Origin: an uncultured Eubacteriales bacterium
Lineage (GTDB): Bacteria; Bacillota; Clostridia; Christensenellales; Aristaeellaceae
NCBI GenBank assembly: GCA_902793325.1
Contig: CADBCY010000023.1
Coordinates: 1 to 43,415, forward strand
Direction: 5' to 3'
DNA: 43,415 nt
The translations under genes and the position numbers were made by a program. Positions 20,820 through 29,979 of the stretch are shown in pieces (the stretch's first letter is position 1; the number at the start of each line of letters is the position of its first letter). The notes below the pieces were generated by a model. It ran no database searches. It was not told the DNA's origin and saw only the letters and a list, made by a program, of their open reading frames with translations.

Positions 20820-21845
20820 ATGGCGGATATCTACCGCGCCGACGCCGGGCGCTACGAGGCCATGGACTACTGCCGCGTGGGCCGCAGCGGCCTGAAGTTC
20901 CCGGCCGTCTCGCTGGGCTTCTGGCACAATTTCGGCTCCAACGCGAGCTACGACAACATGAAGGCCCTGTGCCGAACGGCCTTCGACTGCGGCATCACGC
21001 AGTTCGACCTCGCGAACAACTACGGCCCCGCCTACGGCAGCGCCGAGATCAACGCCGGGCGCATCCTGGCGGAGGACTTCAAACCCTACCGGGACGAGCT
21101 GCTGATCGCCTCCAAGGCCGGCTACGACATGTGGCCCGGCCCCTACGGCAACTGGGGGAGCCGCAAGTACCTGGTGGCCAGTTGCGACCAGAGCCTGAAG
21201 CGGCTGGGGCTCGACTACGTGGACATCTTCTACCACCACCGCATGGACCCCGAGACGCCGCCGGAGGAGACCCTGGAAGCGCTGGACTTCATCGTAAAGA
21301 GCGGCCGGGCGCTGTACGCGGGCATCTCCAACTACGACCGCGAAACCACCGCGCGCGCCGTGGAGATCGCCCGGGCGCTGCGCCTGCCGCTGATCGTGAA
21401 CCAGCGGCGCTACTCCCTGTTTGACCGCACCATCGAAGACGACGGCGTGAAGGCATGGTGCCGCGAGCACGGCCTGGGCATCATCGCCTTCAGCCCGCTG
21501 GCGCAGGGCCTGCTCACCGACCGCTACCTGAACGGCATTCCCGCGGACAGTCGCATCGCCAGGGACGGGCGGTTCCTGAAAGAAAGCAGCCTGACGGAAG
21601 AGCGGCTGTCGCAGATCCGCGCGCTCGACGCGCTCGCGTCCCGCCGCGGCCAGACGCTCGCGGAGATGGCGCTTTCGTGGATCCTGAAGGACGGGGACGT
21701 CTGCTCGGTGCTGATCGGCGCGTCCCGGCCGGAGCAGATCCTGGACAACATCAAGGCCCTGAAAAACCGCGCCTTTACGGAAGAGGAGCTCGGGCGCATC
21801 GACGAGATCTGTGGGAGGAAACGCGCGTGCAGCCATTCATCGTAA
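20820..21845 (+). CDS. Aldo/keto reductase (YghZ/L-glyceraldehyde-3-phosphate reductase-like)
   Basis: The product is 341 residues. The catalytic tetrad is visible: Asp and Tyr in QFDLANNYGPAYGSAE, Lys in LIASKAGYDMW, and His in DIFYHHRMDP. LIGASRPEQILDNI is the NADP-binding C-terminal motif. RVGRSGLKFPAVSLGFWHNFG fits the YghZ subgroup, which reduces sugar aldehydes and methylglyoxal. The start at 20820 follows AAAGGAGG. It overlaps the next gene by 19 bases and so belongs to the same operon. Confidence 0.92.
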   Translation: MADIYRADAGRYEAMDYCRVGRSGLKFPAVSLGFWHNFGSNASYDNMKALCRTAFDCGITQFDLANNYGPAYGSAEINAGRILAEDFKPYRDELLIASKAGYDMWPGPYGNWGSRKYLVASCDQSLKRLGLDYVDIFYHHRMDPETPPEETLEALDFIVKSGRALYAGISNYDRETTARAVEIARALRLPLIVNQRRYSLFDRTIEDDGVKAWCREHGLGIIAFSPLAQGLLTDRYLNGIPADSRIARDGRFLKESSLTEERLSQIRALDALASRRGQTLAEMALSWILKDGDVCSVLIGASRPEQILDNIKALKNRAFTEEELGRIDEICGRKRACSHSS

Positions 21846-23653
21846 ACATCATCCACCGGCCGGAGCTCGTGCCGGAGTACGCCGAGAAGGTCACCGGGCA
21901 CGGCAAGGCGGAGGACATCGGCCGTAAGGCGCTGCTGACGGAGAGCCTGGACATCTTCAAGCTTCAGCAGGACTGCGCCCACCGGAACGGCCTCAAGACC
22001 ACCATCCAGATGACCTACGCCTCGCTGTTCAACGCTGAGGCCGTGGCGCTTGCGAAGGAGCACCACGCGCAGTACGGCGACGAGATCGCGCTGAGCCTGC
22101 TGGGCCTGCCCTGCAAGGAATTCCGCGAGAAGTACCATACCCGCGACTTCTGCATCTGGATGTTCTCGATGGAGGACAAGAAGGCCATCGTGCGGGACGT
22201 GTTCGGGAAGTTCCGCGAGTGCTTCGGCTTCTACCCGGAGTCCACCGGCTCCTACTACCTGGACGCCGGGCTCATCAATTTCATCAAGGCGGAGTATCCC
22301 TCGGTGAAGTGCGCCGTGGCCACCTGCTGGGAGGAGGGACCCAAGGCCTACCACACCTGCAACAACAGTTGGTTCACGCTGATGGACGGCGGTCCCTGGG
22401 CGCCCTGGATCCCCTCGAAGCAGAACACCCACGCCCCCGCCGCCAACGAGGCCGAGGACAGCGGCATCGTGGCGATCCCGCACCTGTCCCGCGACCTGCT
22501 GGCCTGCTACGACGGCAACGGCTCCAACTTCGGCACCCACCCGCAGAACGTGCTGCGCGGCATGATCTACGACACGAAGACCTGGGAATACCCGTACCTC
22601 TACAACCTCATCGACCAGTATCGCTCGCTCGGGAAGTTCAACGACGGCTACGCCTACAACATGATGTTCGTCGGCCCCGGCTGGCTGAACAAGATGGGCC
22701 GGTGGGAGCAGCCCTTCGAGCTGCTGAAGAAGTCCTATGAGGACGGCTGCGCCTACTACGGCAAGTTGAAGCGGGAAGGCAAGCTCGCCGACATGACCAT
22801 GGCGGAGTTCGCGGACCACTACCGGAAGATCAGGACCTACACCACGCCCGAATGCGCGCTGTGGCGGGACATCCTCTACGGCAGCAAGAAGCAGCTCTTC
22901 TGGTACTGCGACCCCTTCATGCGCGCCTGCGTGAACATGGACCAGGGCGGCGCCATCGTGGACCTTCGGCCCTATGCCGCCAAGCTGGAGTGGCCGGTGG
23001 GCATCGGCACGAAGCACGTCCAGGACGCCAGCTACCCCTATCTCATCCAGGAGAAGTACCGCGCCGGCTACTTCACCCACTACGCCGGGGAGGGCACCGT
23101 GCGCTCGGCGAAGCTGCGCTACAACGGCGAGGAGGTCGACCTGTGCCTGTGCCGCACCAAGGCGCATTTCAGCAGGGACGGCGGCTGCCGCAGGCTGACG
23201 CTGGACCCGGTGGAGATTGCGTTCGAGGGCCTGATACTGAAGCTGGAGACTGTGATCACCTTCATGGAGGGGGATTCCTCGATCCGCTACGACCGCCGCA
23301 TCGTGGAGATCAGCGATCCTGCCGCGCAGGTGGAGATCGACGAGTACATGGTGGCGTCCTACGGCACCACCGAGTACCCCGAGGACATGACGCCCCTGAC
23401 GCTGGCGGTAGACGGCGAGGAGCTGCGCTACGCCTACCGGTGCAGGGAGCTGACCCGGGCGAACGCCGGGCGCGTGCGCTGCACGTTGCCGCCCATCGAG
23501 ACCCGGGTGGAGCTGACGTGCGAGGGCAGGAACCGGACCGGCTACGCCAGGGAGGGCTACGCCTTCTCCCCGGTGTTCACGCTCGGCTACACGGCGACGC
23601 TGACGGCAAAGGAGGGAGTCACCACATGGCTCAGGCTCGAAAAGGCAAACTGA
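21827..23653 (+). CDS. DUF3863/DUF3864-like protein, possible carbohydrate enzyme
   Basis: The product is 608 residues from GTG 21827, with GGGAGG upstream. Residues 1-330 look like a polysaccharide-deacetylase or glycosidase-type barrel (GFYPESTGSYYLDAGLINFI, GIVAIPHLSRDLLACYDGNG). The remainder is beta-rich. It resembles the DUF3863/DUF3864 proteins known from gut bacteria, whose reaction is not established. No signal peptide is seen, so it should act inside the cell. It shares an operon with the aldo/keto reductase and GH53 gene, suggesting sugar metabolism. Confidence 0.75.
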   Translation: MQPFIVNIIHRPELVPEYAEKVTGHGKAEDIGRKALLTESLDIFKLQQDCAHRNGLKTTIQMTYASLFNAEAVALAKEHHAQYGDEIALSLLGLPCKEFREKYHTRDFCIWMFSMEDKKAIVRDVFGKFRECFGFYPESTGSYYLDAGLINFIKAEYPSVKCAVATCWEEGPKAYHTCNNSWFTLMDGGPWAPWIPSKQNTHAPAANEAEDSGIVAIPHLSRDLLACYDGNGSNFGTHPQNVLRGMIYDTKTWEYPYLYNLIDQYRSLGKFNDGYAYNMMFVGPGWLNKMGRWEQPFELLKKSYEDGCAYYGKLKREGKLADMTMAEFADHYRKIRTYTTPECALWRDILYGSKKQLFWYCDPFMRACVNMDQGGAIVDLRPYAAKLEWPVGIGTKHVQDASYPYLIQEKYRAGYFTHYAGEGTVRSAKLRYNGEEVDLCLCRTKAHFSRDGGCRRLTLDPVEIAFEGLILKLETVITFMEGDSSIRYDRRIVEISDPAAQVEIDEYMVASYGTTEYPEDMTPLTLAVDGEELRYAYRCRELTRANAGRVRCTLPPIETRVELTCEGRNRTGYAREGYAFSPVFTLGYTATLTAKEGVTTWLRLEKAN

Positions 23654-23853
23654 ACTACCGCTGTCCCTGCTGCTTCATGCGGGACATCGACATGGATATG
23701 TTCTACGACGCGGAGAAGGGCGAGTACTACTGCCTGCGCTGCCAGTTCACCGGTACCGAGCAGGAGGTGCTGGAGGGCAACGAGCGCGTCCGGCAGAAGT
23801 ACGGGGCCATGTACCGCCGCTTCACCGACTTTGAAGATTTCACGGAGTTTTGA
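23626..23853 (+). CDS. Small zinc-ribbon protein
   Basis: The product is 75 residues. CPCC and CLRC form a zinc ribbon: YRCPCCFMRDIDMDMFYDAE, then YYCLRCQFTG. A charged helical tail ends RRFTDFEDFTEF. The start has AAAGGAGGG upstream and overlaps the preceding gene by 28 bases. It is translated between two presumed sugar enzymes. Its function is not known; the fold suggests binding of nucleic acid or protein. Confidence 0.8.
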   Translation: MAQARKGKLNYRCPCCFMRDIDMDMFYDAEKGEYYCLRCQFTGTEQEVLEGNERVRQKYGAMYRRFTDFEDFTEF

Positions 23854-23857
23854 CCGC

Positions 23858-24967
23858 ATGCAGCGCGATATAATCAGGGGCGTGGACGTGTCCACGCTCC
23901 GCGAGGTGGAGGCCTGCGGCGGCCGGTTCTTCGACGGCGGCGTCGAGGGGGACGCGCTGGCGATCCTGCGGGACAACGGCGCGAACCTCGTCCGGCTGCG
24001 CCTGTGGAACGATCCCTTCGCCGAGGACGGCACGCCCTACGGCGCGGGCGGCAACGACCTTGTGACTGTGCTCGCCCTGGCCGCGCGCGCGAAGGCCATG
24101 GGCATGCCCTGGATGGCGACCATCCACTACAGCGACTTCTGGGCCGACCCCGGCAAGCAGCGCGTGCCGAAGGCGTGGCGGGGCATGGACGCCGCCGCGC
24201 TCGCGGACGCCGTGTACGCCTATACGCGCGACGCCATGCTGGAGATGCGGCGCCGCGACCTCGTGCCGGCGTATGTTTCCATCGGCAACGAGATCACCAA
24301 CGGCCTGCTGTGGCCACTGGGGAAGGCGCCCGAATTCGGGAACATCGCCGCGTTCGTGAACGCGGGCCTGCGGGCCGTGCGGGAGGTGGCGCCGCAGGTC
24401 GCGGCCATGATCCACCTGGACCGGGGCGGCGACAACGATATGTACCGCGCGTGGTTCGACCGATATTTCGCGGCGGGCGGCGCGGACTTTGACGCGATCG
24501 GGCTCAGCTACTATCCCTTCTGGCACGGGCCGATGCAGGGCCTGGCGGACAACCTGTCCGACCTCGCCGCGCGCTACGACAAGGACCTGCTGGTCGTGGA
24601 GACGGCCATGGGCTTTACGCTCGAGGACTACGGCCGCCGGGAGCGCCTGCCCGAGGACAGGCGCAAGGGCATGGCCGCAAAGCCCGCGCTGGCGGCGCGG
24701 GTGGACTATCCCATGACGCCCGCCGGCCAGCTCGACTTCCTGCGGGATCTCGCCGCGACGATCCGCGCGGTGCCCGGCGGCAGGGGCCTGGGCTTTGTGT
24801 ACTGGGAACCCGCCTGGCTCCCGGTGCCGGGCAGCGAGTGGGCGAACGACGCGGCGCTGTCGTACATCGGGGAGCGCGGCTCCGGCGGCAACGAGTGGGC
24901 GAACCTGTGCCTGTTCGACTACGACGGCAACGCCCTCCCCGCGCTGAAGGGCCTGCGGGAAATCTGA
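23858..24967 (+). CDS. GH53 endo-beta-1,4-galactanase (arabinogalactanase)
   Basis: The product is 369 residues. The GH53 features are IIRGVDVSTLREVE, VRLRLWNDPF, the acid/base Glu145 in YVSIGNEITNGLLW and the nucleophile Glu249 in LLVVETAMG. The family cleaves beta-1,4-galactan side chains of pectin. GH53 enzymes are usually secreted, but no signal peptide is present, so it may act on imported galacto-oligosaccharides. ATG at 23858 is used; the upstream TTG at 23831 has no ribosome site. A strong terminator follows. Confidence 0.93.
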   Translation: MQRDIIRGVDVSTLREVEACGGRFFDGGVEGDALAILRDNGANLVRLRLWNDPFAEDGTPYGAGGNDLVTVLALAARAKAMGMPWMATIHYSDFWADPGKQRVPKAWRGMDAAALADAVYAYTRDAMLEMRRRDLVPAYVSIGNEITNGLLWPLGKAPEFGNIAAFVNAGLRAVREVAPQVAAMIHLDRGGDNDMYRAWFDRYFAAGGADFDAIGLSYYPFWHGPMQGLADNLSDLAARYDKDLLVVETAMGFTLEDYGRRERLPEDRRKGMAAKPALAARVDYPMTPAGQLDFLRDLAATIRAVPGGRGLGFVYWEPAWLPVPGSEWANDAALSYIGERGSGGNEWANLCLFDYDGNALPALKGLREI

Positions 24968-25016
24968 ACGGGCAGAGTGGATTGCCTGAAGCGATCAAAG
25001 AGAACAATACACACCA

Positions 25017-25040
25017 GGGGCGGCCATCGGCCGCCCCTTT
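25017..25040 (+). terminator. Terminator after the GH53 gene
   Basis: GGGGCGGCC-ATC-GGCCGCCCC is followed by TTT. It closes the sugar-related operon and lies just beyond the convergent gluQ stop. Confidence 0.8.
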
Positions 25041-25072
25041 AATCATCTGTTCGGATCAAGATGCTTATATAA

Positions 25073-25990
25073 CTACGACGGAAAGAGCTTCTCCGAGTCC
25101 AGCACGATGTCCTCCCGCCGGATGCGGTCCCAGCGGAAGTGGGGGACGAGCTCGGCGGCGGCGACCGGCTCCCAGCGGTCGATGAGCCCGCACTTCCAAG
25201 CCAGCAGCCCGACGACCCGCTCCGCCGTCCAGCGCTCCCGCAGCTCGCCCAGGTTCAGATCGCGCTCGCGCTTGCTGAGCCGACGTCCGTCCGGGGCGAG
25301 CAGCATGGGCACGTGGCAGAACGCCGGCGCGCGCAGCCCGAGCGCCTCGTACAGCCAAAGCTGCGCCGGGGTGGCGGACAGCAGGTCGCGGCCCCGAACC
25401 ACCTCGGTGACGCCGCAGGCCGCGTCGTCCACCACGACCGCGAGCTGGTAGGCCGCCACGCCGTCCGAGCGCCGCACGATGAAATCGCCCCATTCGGTTC
25501 GCAGGTTCATGGCCTGCGGACCCTGCAGGACGTCCGTGAAGGCGATCTCCCGCTCCGGGACGACGGCGCGCAGGCAGGGCGGGCGACGCATCGCCGCGCG
25601 CTGGGCTTCCGTCAGGCTCCGGCAGGTACCGGCGTAGATCACCCGCCCGTCGGAGGCGTGCGGCGCGGAGGCGGCGTGAAGCTGGTCGCGGCCGCAGTAG
25701 CAGGGGTAGATGAGGCCCATCTGCCGCAGCCTGTCCAGCGCCGCCTCGTAGGCGTCGCCCCGGCGGCTCTGGTCCTCCGCGCGGCGATCCCACCGAAGAC
25801 CCAGCCAGCGGAAGTCGTCCATGATGGCCTCGGCGTACTCCCGGCGGCTGCGGGCGGGGTCGAGGTCCTCGATCCGCAGCACGATCTCCCCGCCTTTCGA
25901 TTTTGCCGACAGCCAGGCCAGCAGCGCGGAGAAGGCGTTCCCCAGGTGCATGCGTCCGCTGGGGCTCGGCGCGAAGCGTCCGGATACCAT
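25073..25990 (-). CDS. gluQ: Glutamyl-Q tRNA(Asp) synthetase
   Basis: The product is 305 residues, the size of GluQ and much shorter than GltX because the anticodon-binding domain is missing. It has GRFAPSPSGRMHLGNAFSAL (HIGH motif, residues 15-18), EDLDPAR, a zinc site CYC...YAGTCR and the KMSKS equivalent RLSKRERD. GluQ attaches glutamate to queuosine in tRNA(Asp). AAAGGAGG precedes the ATG. It follows the HD-domain gene on the same strand at 65 bases. Confidence 0.92.
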   Translation of the reverse strand: MVSGRFAPSPSGRMHLGNAFSALLAWLSAKSKGGEIVLRIEDLDPARSRREYAEAIMDDFRWLGLRWDRRAEDQSRRGDAYEAALDRLRQMGLIYPCYCGRDQLHAASAPHASDGRVIYAGTCRSLTEAQRAAMRRPPCLRAVVPEREIAFTDVLQGPQAMNLRTEWGDFIVRRSDGVAAYQLAVVVDDAACGVTEVVRGRDLLSATPAQLWLYEALGLRAPAFCHVPMLLAPDGRRLSKRERDLNLGELRERWTAERVVGLLAWKCGLIDRWEPVAAAELVPHFRWDRIRREDIVLDSEKLFPS

Positions 25991-26055
25991 GGGGCGACCT
26001 CCTTTTCGGATGGCGGAACGGTTGGGGCGACGGGGGAAGGCCGCGCCGGGGGCGC

Positions 26056-26493
26056 CTATTTGCCCTCTTCCTCCAGCAGGCGCTTCAGCGCGCGGTTGTA
26101 CTTGGCCTGGCGCTTCACGTCCTTCATCGTCACCGTGGGCAGGCGGGAGAGGTTGCTGTTGTCGACGAGGTCGCTGATCTTCACCTTCCGCGCCACAGGG
26201 TTCTTCGCCACGCGCTCGATGTACTCCTCCCAGCCCTCGTCGTCGCGGCGGCTGATGGCGTCCACCGCCGCGGCGGTCTCCGGGCCGAACTGCGCCTCGA
26301 TGTCAAAGACGGTGAGCGGGGTGTCCTCCACCGTGTCGTGCAGCCAGCCGACCACCTGCGCCTCCGGCGAATCGAGCCTGGACGCCACGCGCTCCGGGTG
26401 GGTGACGTAGGGGAGTCCGGACTTGTCGAACTGTCCCTCGTGCATGCGCTCCGCCAGAGCCCTTGCCGCCTGAATATCCGTGCTGTACGCCAT
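26056..26493 (-). CDS. HD-domain phosphohydrolase (RelA/SpoT hydrolase-like)
   Basis: The product is 145 residues. The order TDIQAARALAERMHEGQFDK, YVTHPERVA, VGWLHDTVEDTPLT and KISDLVDN is the HD domain of small alarmone hydrolases, with the metal-binding His-Asp pair in LHDTVED. No synthetase domain is present. It may hydrolyse (p)ppGpp or another nucleotide. ATG at 26493 has GGGAGG upstream. It has its own promoter, back to back with the asparagine-synthetase-like gene. Confidence 0.85.
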   Translation of the reverse strand: MAYSTDIQAARALAERMHEGQFDKSGLPYVTHPERVASRLDSPEAQVVGWLHDTVEDTPLTVFDIEAQFGPETAAAVDAISRRDDEGWEEYIERVAKNPVARKVKISDLVDNSNLSRLPTVTMKDVKRQAKYNRALKRLLEEEGK

Positions 26494-26524
26494 GTCTCGC
26501 GCCTCCCTGCGTTTGTTTGACCCT

Positions 26525-26554
26525 ATTCTATCACAACCCGCCGCGCGTTCGCAA
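26525..26554 (-). promoter_or_regulatory. Promoter of the HD-domain gene
   Basis: On the minus strand TTGCGA (26549-26554) and TAGAAT (26525-26530) are 18 bases apart. Confidence 0.5.
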
Positions 26555-26628
26555 GCCGAAAACTGTCGAGTCATGGCCGGTTCCCGGAGAACATAGTATG
26601 TCGCAGGTCGAATGAAGGAGTGAAGCGC

Positions 26629-28347
26629 ATGAATTATTTCGGTATCTACCATGCGGAATATACCCGCTCCAGCGGCGGCATCTGCGACGCGCCGTGCGTG
26701 ACCAAGGGCAGGATGTCCCTGTGCGCCTACGGCCTGGCCTCCGAGGGGCAGTTGATCGCCATGGCCGAGGGCAGGCTGCGGAACCGTCGCGCGCTGGCGG
26801 CGGCGCTGGAATGCCCGGCGAACGTCGACGCCGCCCAGCTCGTGCTGCGCGCCTACCAGGCGTGGGGCGAGGCGTATCCCGCCCATCTCGAAGGCCCGGT
26901 GCTGAGCTGCGTGCTGGACGCCGCGGCGGACGCCATGGTGCTGAGCCGGGACAGGATGGGCGAGCAACCGGTGTTCTACGCGCGGCGCGGCGACAGCATT
27001 GTGTTTTCCGACCATCCGGACAGCCTCCTGAAGTTCGACGGCGGGCTGGCCGACATGGACGCCGACGGCATGCGGGAGCTGTTCGGCCTCGGCCCCGCGC
27101 GCACGCCGGGGCGCACCTGCTACCGCGACGTGCGCACGGTGGAGCCGGGCTGCGCGCTCGTCGTGCGGGCGGGCAGGGAGCGGACGGCGCGCTACTTTGC
27201 CATCAAAGACGAGCCCCACGGGGAGGGCGTGGAGGACACGGTGCGGCGCACGCGGGAGCTGCTGGAGACGTGCGTGGCGGACGTGGCGCGCCTCCAGCCG
27301 ATGGTGATGCTCTCCGGCGGGTTGGATTCCACGTCGCTGACGGCGCTGCTGCGCAGGGTCAACGACGTGGTGCTCAGCTTCTCCGTGGACTATCTGGACA
27401 ACGACAGGGACTTCCGGCCCAACGCCTTCCGCCCGGAGAAGGACGCGCCCTACGTGGCGCTGGCGGTGCGCGCGCTGGGGACGCAGCACCGCACGGTGAC
27501 GCTGGACCAGCCGGCCCTGGCGCACGCGCTGGGCCGGGCGCTCGCGCTGCGCGGCTTTCCGGGCATGGCGGACGTGGACGCTTCGCTGTTGCTGTTCTCA
27601 TCGCAGATCGGGCGGTACGGCCGGAACGTGGTGTCGGGCGAGTGCGGCGACGAGGTGTTCGGCGGCTATCCGTGGTTCCGGGGCGAGGCGAAGGGTGACG
27701 GTTTCCCCTGGTCGGGCTCGCTGGAGCTCCGGGAATCGCTGCTGCTGCCGGAGGTCCGCGAGGCGCTGAAGCTGAAGGAATACGTCTGCGACACCTACGA
27801 GACGCGGCGCGCCATGGCCGATCCCGGCGGCGGCTATCCGCCGGAGGAGCGCAGGCTCCGCATCCTGCAGCGGCTGTGCTTCGAATACTTCATGACCAAC
27901 CTCCAGGAGCGCGCGACGTGCATGGGCCGGGGCGGCGGCATACGCATCCTCACGCCGCTGTGCGACGAGCGGCTGGTGCAGTACGTGTACAACGTGCCCT
28001 GGACGATGAAGTTCCTGGACGGGCAGGAAAAGGGCCTGTTCCGCCGCGCCGTGGCCGACCTGCTGCCGGAAAAGCTGCTGCGCCGCAGGAAGAGCCCGTA
28101 TCCCAAGACCTGCAGCCCGCGCTACGCGGAGATCCTCCGGGAGATGGCGCTGCGCATGGCGGAGGACGCGGATGCGCCGATCTTCCGCTGGATCGACCGG
28201 ACGCGGGTGCGTGCCATCGCCGAATCCGACCTGAACCCCGTCGATACCCCGTGGTTCGGGCAGCTCATGGCCGGCCCACAGCTCCTCGGCTACCTGTGGC
28301 AGGTCAACCGCTGGCTGGAGGCGCGGAAGGTGCGCGTGGAGTTATAG
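26629..28347 (+). CDS. Asparagine-synthetase homologue lacking the glutaminase cysteine
   Basis: The product is 572 residues. The synthetase domain has the PP-loop MLSGGLDSTSLTALL and GECGDEVFGGY. The N-terminal half keeps the class II amidotransferase outline (DRMGEQPVFYARRGDSIVFSDHPDSLL). However, it starts MNYFGIYHAEY rather than MCG, so the nucleophilic Cys that releases ammonia from glutamine is absent. It should therefore use free ammonia or another amine, or act on a different substrate. ATG at 26629 fits AAGGAG; GTG at 26620 is too close. It is monocistronic, ending at a strong hairpin. Confidence 0.87.
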   Translation: MNYFGIYHAEYTRSSGGICDAPCVTKGRMSLCAYGLASEGQLIAMAEGRLRNRRALAAALECPANVDAAQLVLRAYQAWGEAYPAHLEGPVLSCVLDAAADAMVLSRDRMGEQPVFYARRGDSIVFSDHPDSLLKFDGGLADMDADGMRELFGLGPARTPGRTCYRDVRTVEPGCALVVRAGRERTARYFAIKDEPHGEGVEDTVRRTRELLETCVADVARLQPMVMLSGGLDSTSLTALLRRVNDVVLSFSVDYLDNDRDFRPNAFRPEKDAPYVALAVRALGTQHRTVTLDQPALAHALGRALALRGFPGMADVDASLLLFSSQIGRYGRNVVSGECGDEVFGGYPWFRGEAKGDGFPWSGSLELRESLLLPEVREALKLKEYVCDTYETRRAMADPGGGYPPEERRLRILQRLCFEYFMTNLQERATCMGRGGGIRILTPLCDERLVQYVYNVPWTMKFLDGQEKGLFRRAVADLLPEKLLRRRKSPYPKTCSPRYAEILREMALRMAEDADAPIFRWIDRTRVRAIAESDLNPVDTPWFGQLMAGPQLLGYLWQVNRWLEARKVRVEL

Positions 28348-28364
28348 GAGGAGTTATAATTAGA

Positions 28365-28400
28365 ACAGAGGAATCCCCCACAAAGGCGGGATTCCTCTGT
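28365..28400. terminator. Bidirectional terminator
   Basis: A perfect 13-bp inverted repeat (ACAGAGGAATCCC with GGGATTCCTCTGT) lies between two convergent genes. T-rich sequence follows on both strands (GTTTATG on plus, TTCTAATT on minus). Confidence 0.8.
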
Positions 28401-28417
28401 TTATGTATGATGGCCGC

Positions 28418-29929
28418 TTACCCCTCCGGGTTGCCGGCGCGGTCGGCGACGATGCCGGGGTTGGGGAGGAGGGGGCTGCGCAGGTAGATGTTGCCGGACA
28501 GCGTTTCCGCCGCCACGCCCTCCACGAAGAAGCGCACGGCGCGCACGTCCCGGAGCGCGCACAGCGTGTTCACCATGGCGTATACTGCGCTGCGCTCGTC
28601 CTGCTCGCTCAGGTTCTGGCAGGCGCGGTAAAAGTTGGCGGAGAGGTCCACCCGCGCGATGTGCCCGGTGATCTGCACGCCCAGCACGTCGTCCTCGTAC
28701 ATGGGTTCGGGCACCGGGAAACGGGGCGACTCCTCGCTGTCGGCGTAGCGGAACAGCTCCGCCAGCAGGCTGCGGGCCGACAGCGCGCTGCGCTTGGACA
28801 CCGCCCGGCGCACGGGCGTCAGCATGCCGTCGTCGCACGCCAGGTACAGCGTGGCCACGCTGCCGATGCGGCCGGAGAAGTCGTCGCGGCGGATCAGGCC
28901 GTCGGGGAAGCGGCTATCCTCGCTGATCTCGATGGGCGTGCCGTTGATCTCCACGCGCACCGCGTCCATCTCCGGCATGAAGCTCAGGCAGGTCAGCGAC
29001 AGCGAGCCCAGCAGCTCCCAGACGGAGAGGCCCGAGAACGCCAGGTAGTTGGTCAGCGTCGAGGAAAAGTTCAGCGTCAGGAGGTGCTCGCCCGAGCTCA
29101 GCGTGGACACCGTCGGCGCGCCGTTCAACAGCTCCACGCCCTCCGGGAGCACCGGGATGGCGCAGTCGTTTTCGCGCGGCCCCTTGCCCAGCGCCTCCAG
29201 CAGGCCCGTGGCGAAGTCGGTCCCGGAGAAGCTGATGCGCCTGCGCTCCGGGACCAGCCAGCGGCCGTCGTTGGTGGGGAAGTACAAAAGCGCCCACCGG
29301 CTGACGCCGGAGCTGGTGCCGGCGCGAAGCTGCTCCTGCTCCGTCTGGAGCTGCGCGTAGGCGGCGGCGATGCTGCCGACCGGCTCGGCCTGCGCGCCGA
29401 AGGGCAGGCCGGAAAAGCGCACGCACTGGCCGCCCACCAGCACGTTCACGGCCTCCACGCCCTCGATGCCCAGCAGCGTGTTCCCCACGGACACCACCAG
29501 CGCCAGCAGCTCCTGTTCGCTCTGCGCGCTGAGGGCGTCGATGGACAGGTTCACCGTGGCGGTGCCGCAGGCGTATTCCGTGGACAGAAGCTGCGTGTCG
29601 CGGGTGGCGAAATAGGCGGCGTCGCGGTCGGACGAGGGCCGAAGCAGCGCGTCCACGGCGGCGTCCAGCAGGCTCTCGCCGTTCTCCACGCGCAGGCTTC
29701 GCGTGACGGTGGAGAAGTTGACGCCGTCCGCGGCGGCGTAGTACAGGGTCACACTGGAGGAGCGGGCGGAGGTGTTTTCGCCCAGGAAGAGCTCCTGCGG
29801 TTCCTCGGAGGGCTGGGGGAGCGCCGCGACGAACGCATCGTCCGCCGGTTCCTGTTCCCGGAGCATGCAGCCGCCGGCGCACAGCGCCACGGCCACGAGC
29901 AGCGCCGCGAGGCGCAACAACCGGTTCAC
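28418..29929 (-). CDS. GerMN-domain lipoprotein of the WalRK cluster
   Basis: The product is 503 residues from GTG 29929, eight bases after GGGAGGG. The N-terminus is a lipoprotein signal (RLLRLAALLVAVALCAGGC, Cys21). Repeated GerMN-type segments follow (VTLYYAAADG, LLDAAVDALL, VNVLVGGQCVRFSG, VDLSANFYRACQNLSEQDER). GerMN proteins occur in spore germination and cell-wall systems. Its place after walK, where other Firmicutes carry yycH/yycI, suggests an extracellular partner or regulator of the kinase (inference). A hairpin terminator follows. Confidence 0.85.
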   Translation of the reverse strand: MNRLLRLAALLVAVALCAGGCMLREQEPADDAFVAALPQPSEEPQELFLGENTSARSSSVTLYYAAADGVNFSTVTRSLRVENGESLLDAAVDALLRPSSDRDAAYFATRDTQLLSTEYACGTATVNLSIDALSAQSEQELLALVVSVGNTLLGIEGVEAVNVLVGGQCVRFSGLPFGAQAEPVGSIAAAYAQLQTEQEQLRAGTSSGVSRWALLYFPTNDGRWLVPERRRISFSGTDFATGLLEALGKGPRENDCAIPVLPEGVELLNGAPTVSTLSSGEHLLTLNFSSTLTNYLAFSGLSVWELLGSLSLTCLSFMPEMDAVRVEINGTPIEISEDSRFPDGLIRRDDFSGRIGSVATLYLACDDGMLTPVRRAVSKRSALSARSLLAELFRYADSEESPRFPVPEPMYEDDVLGVQITGHIARVDLSANFYRACQNLSEQDERSAVYAMVNTLCALRDVRAVRFFVEGVAAETLSGNIYLRSPLLPNPGIVADRAGNPEG

Positions 29930-29979
29930 GGGGCAAGCCCTCCCTTCGTGCGGAATGGGGGAAATCGTCGGCCGGGGCG

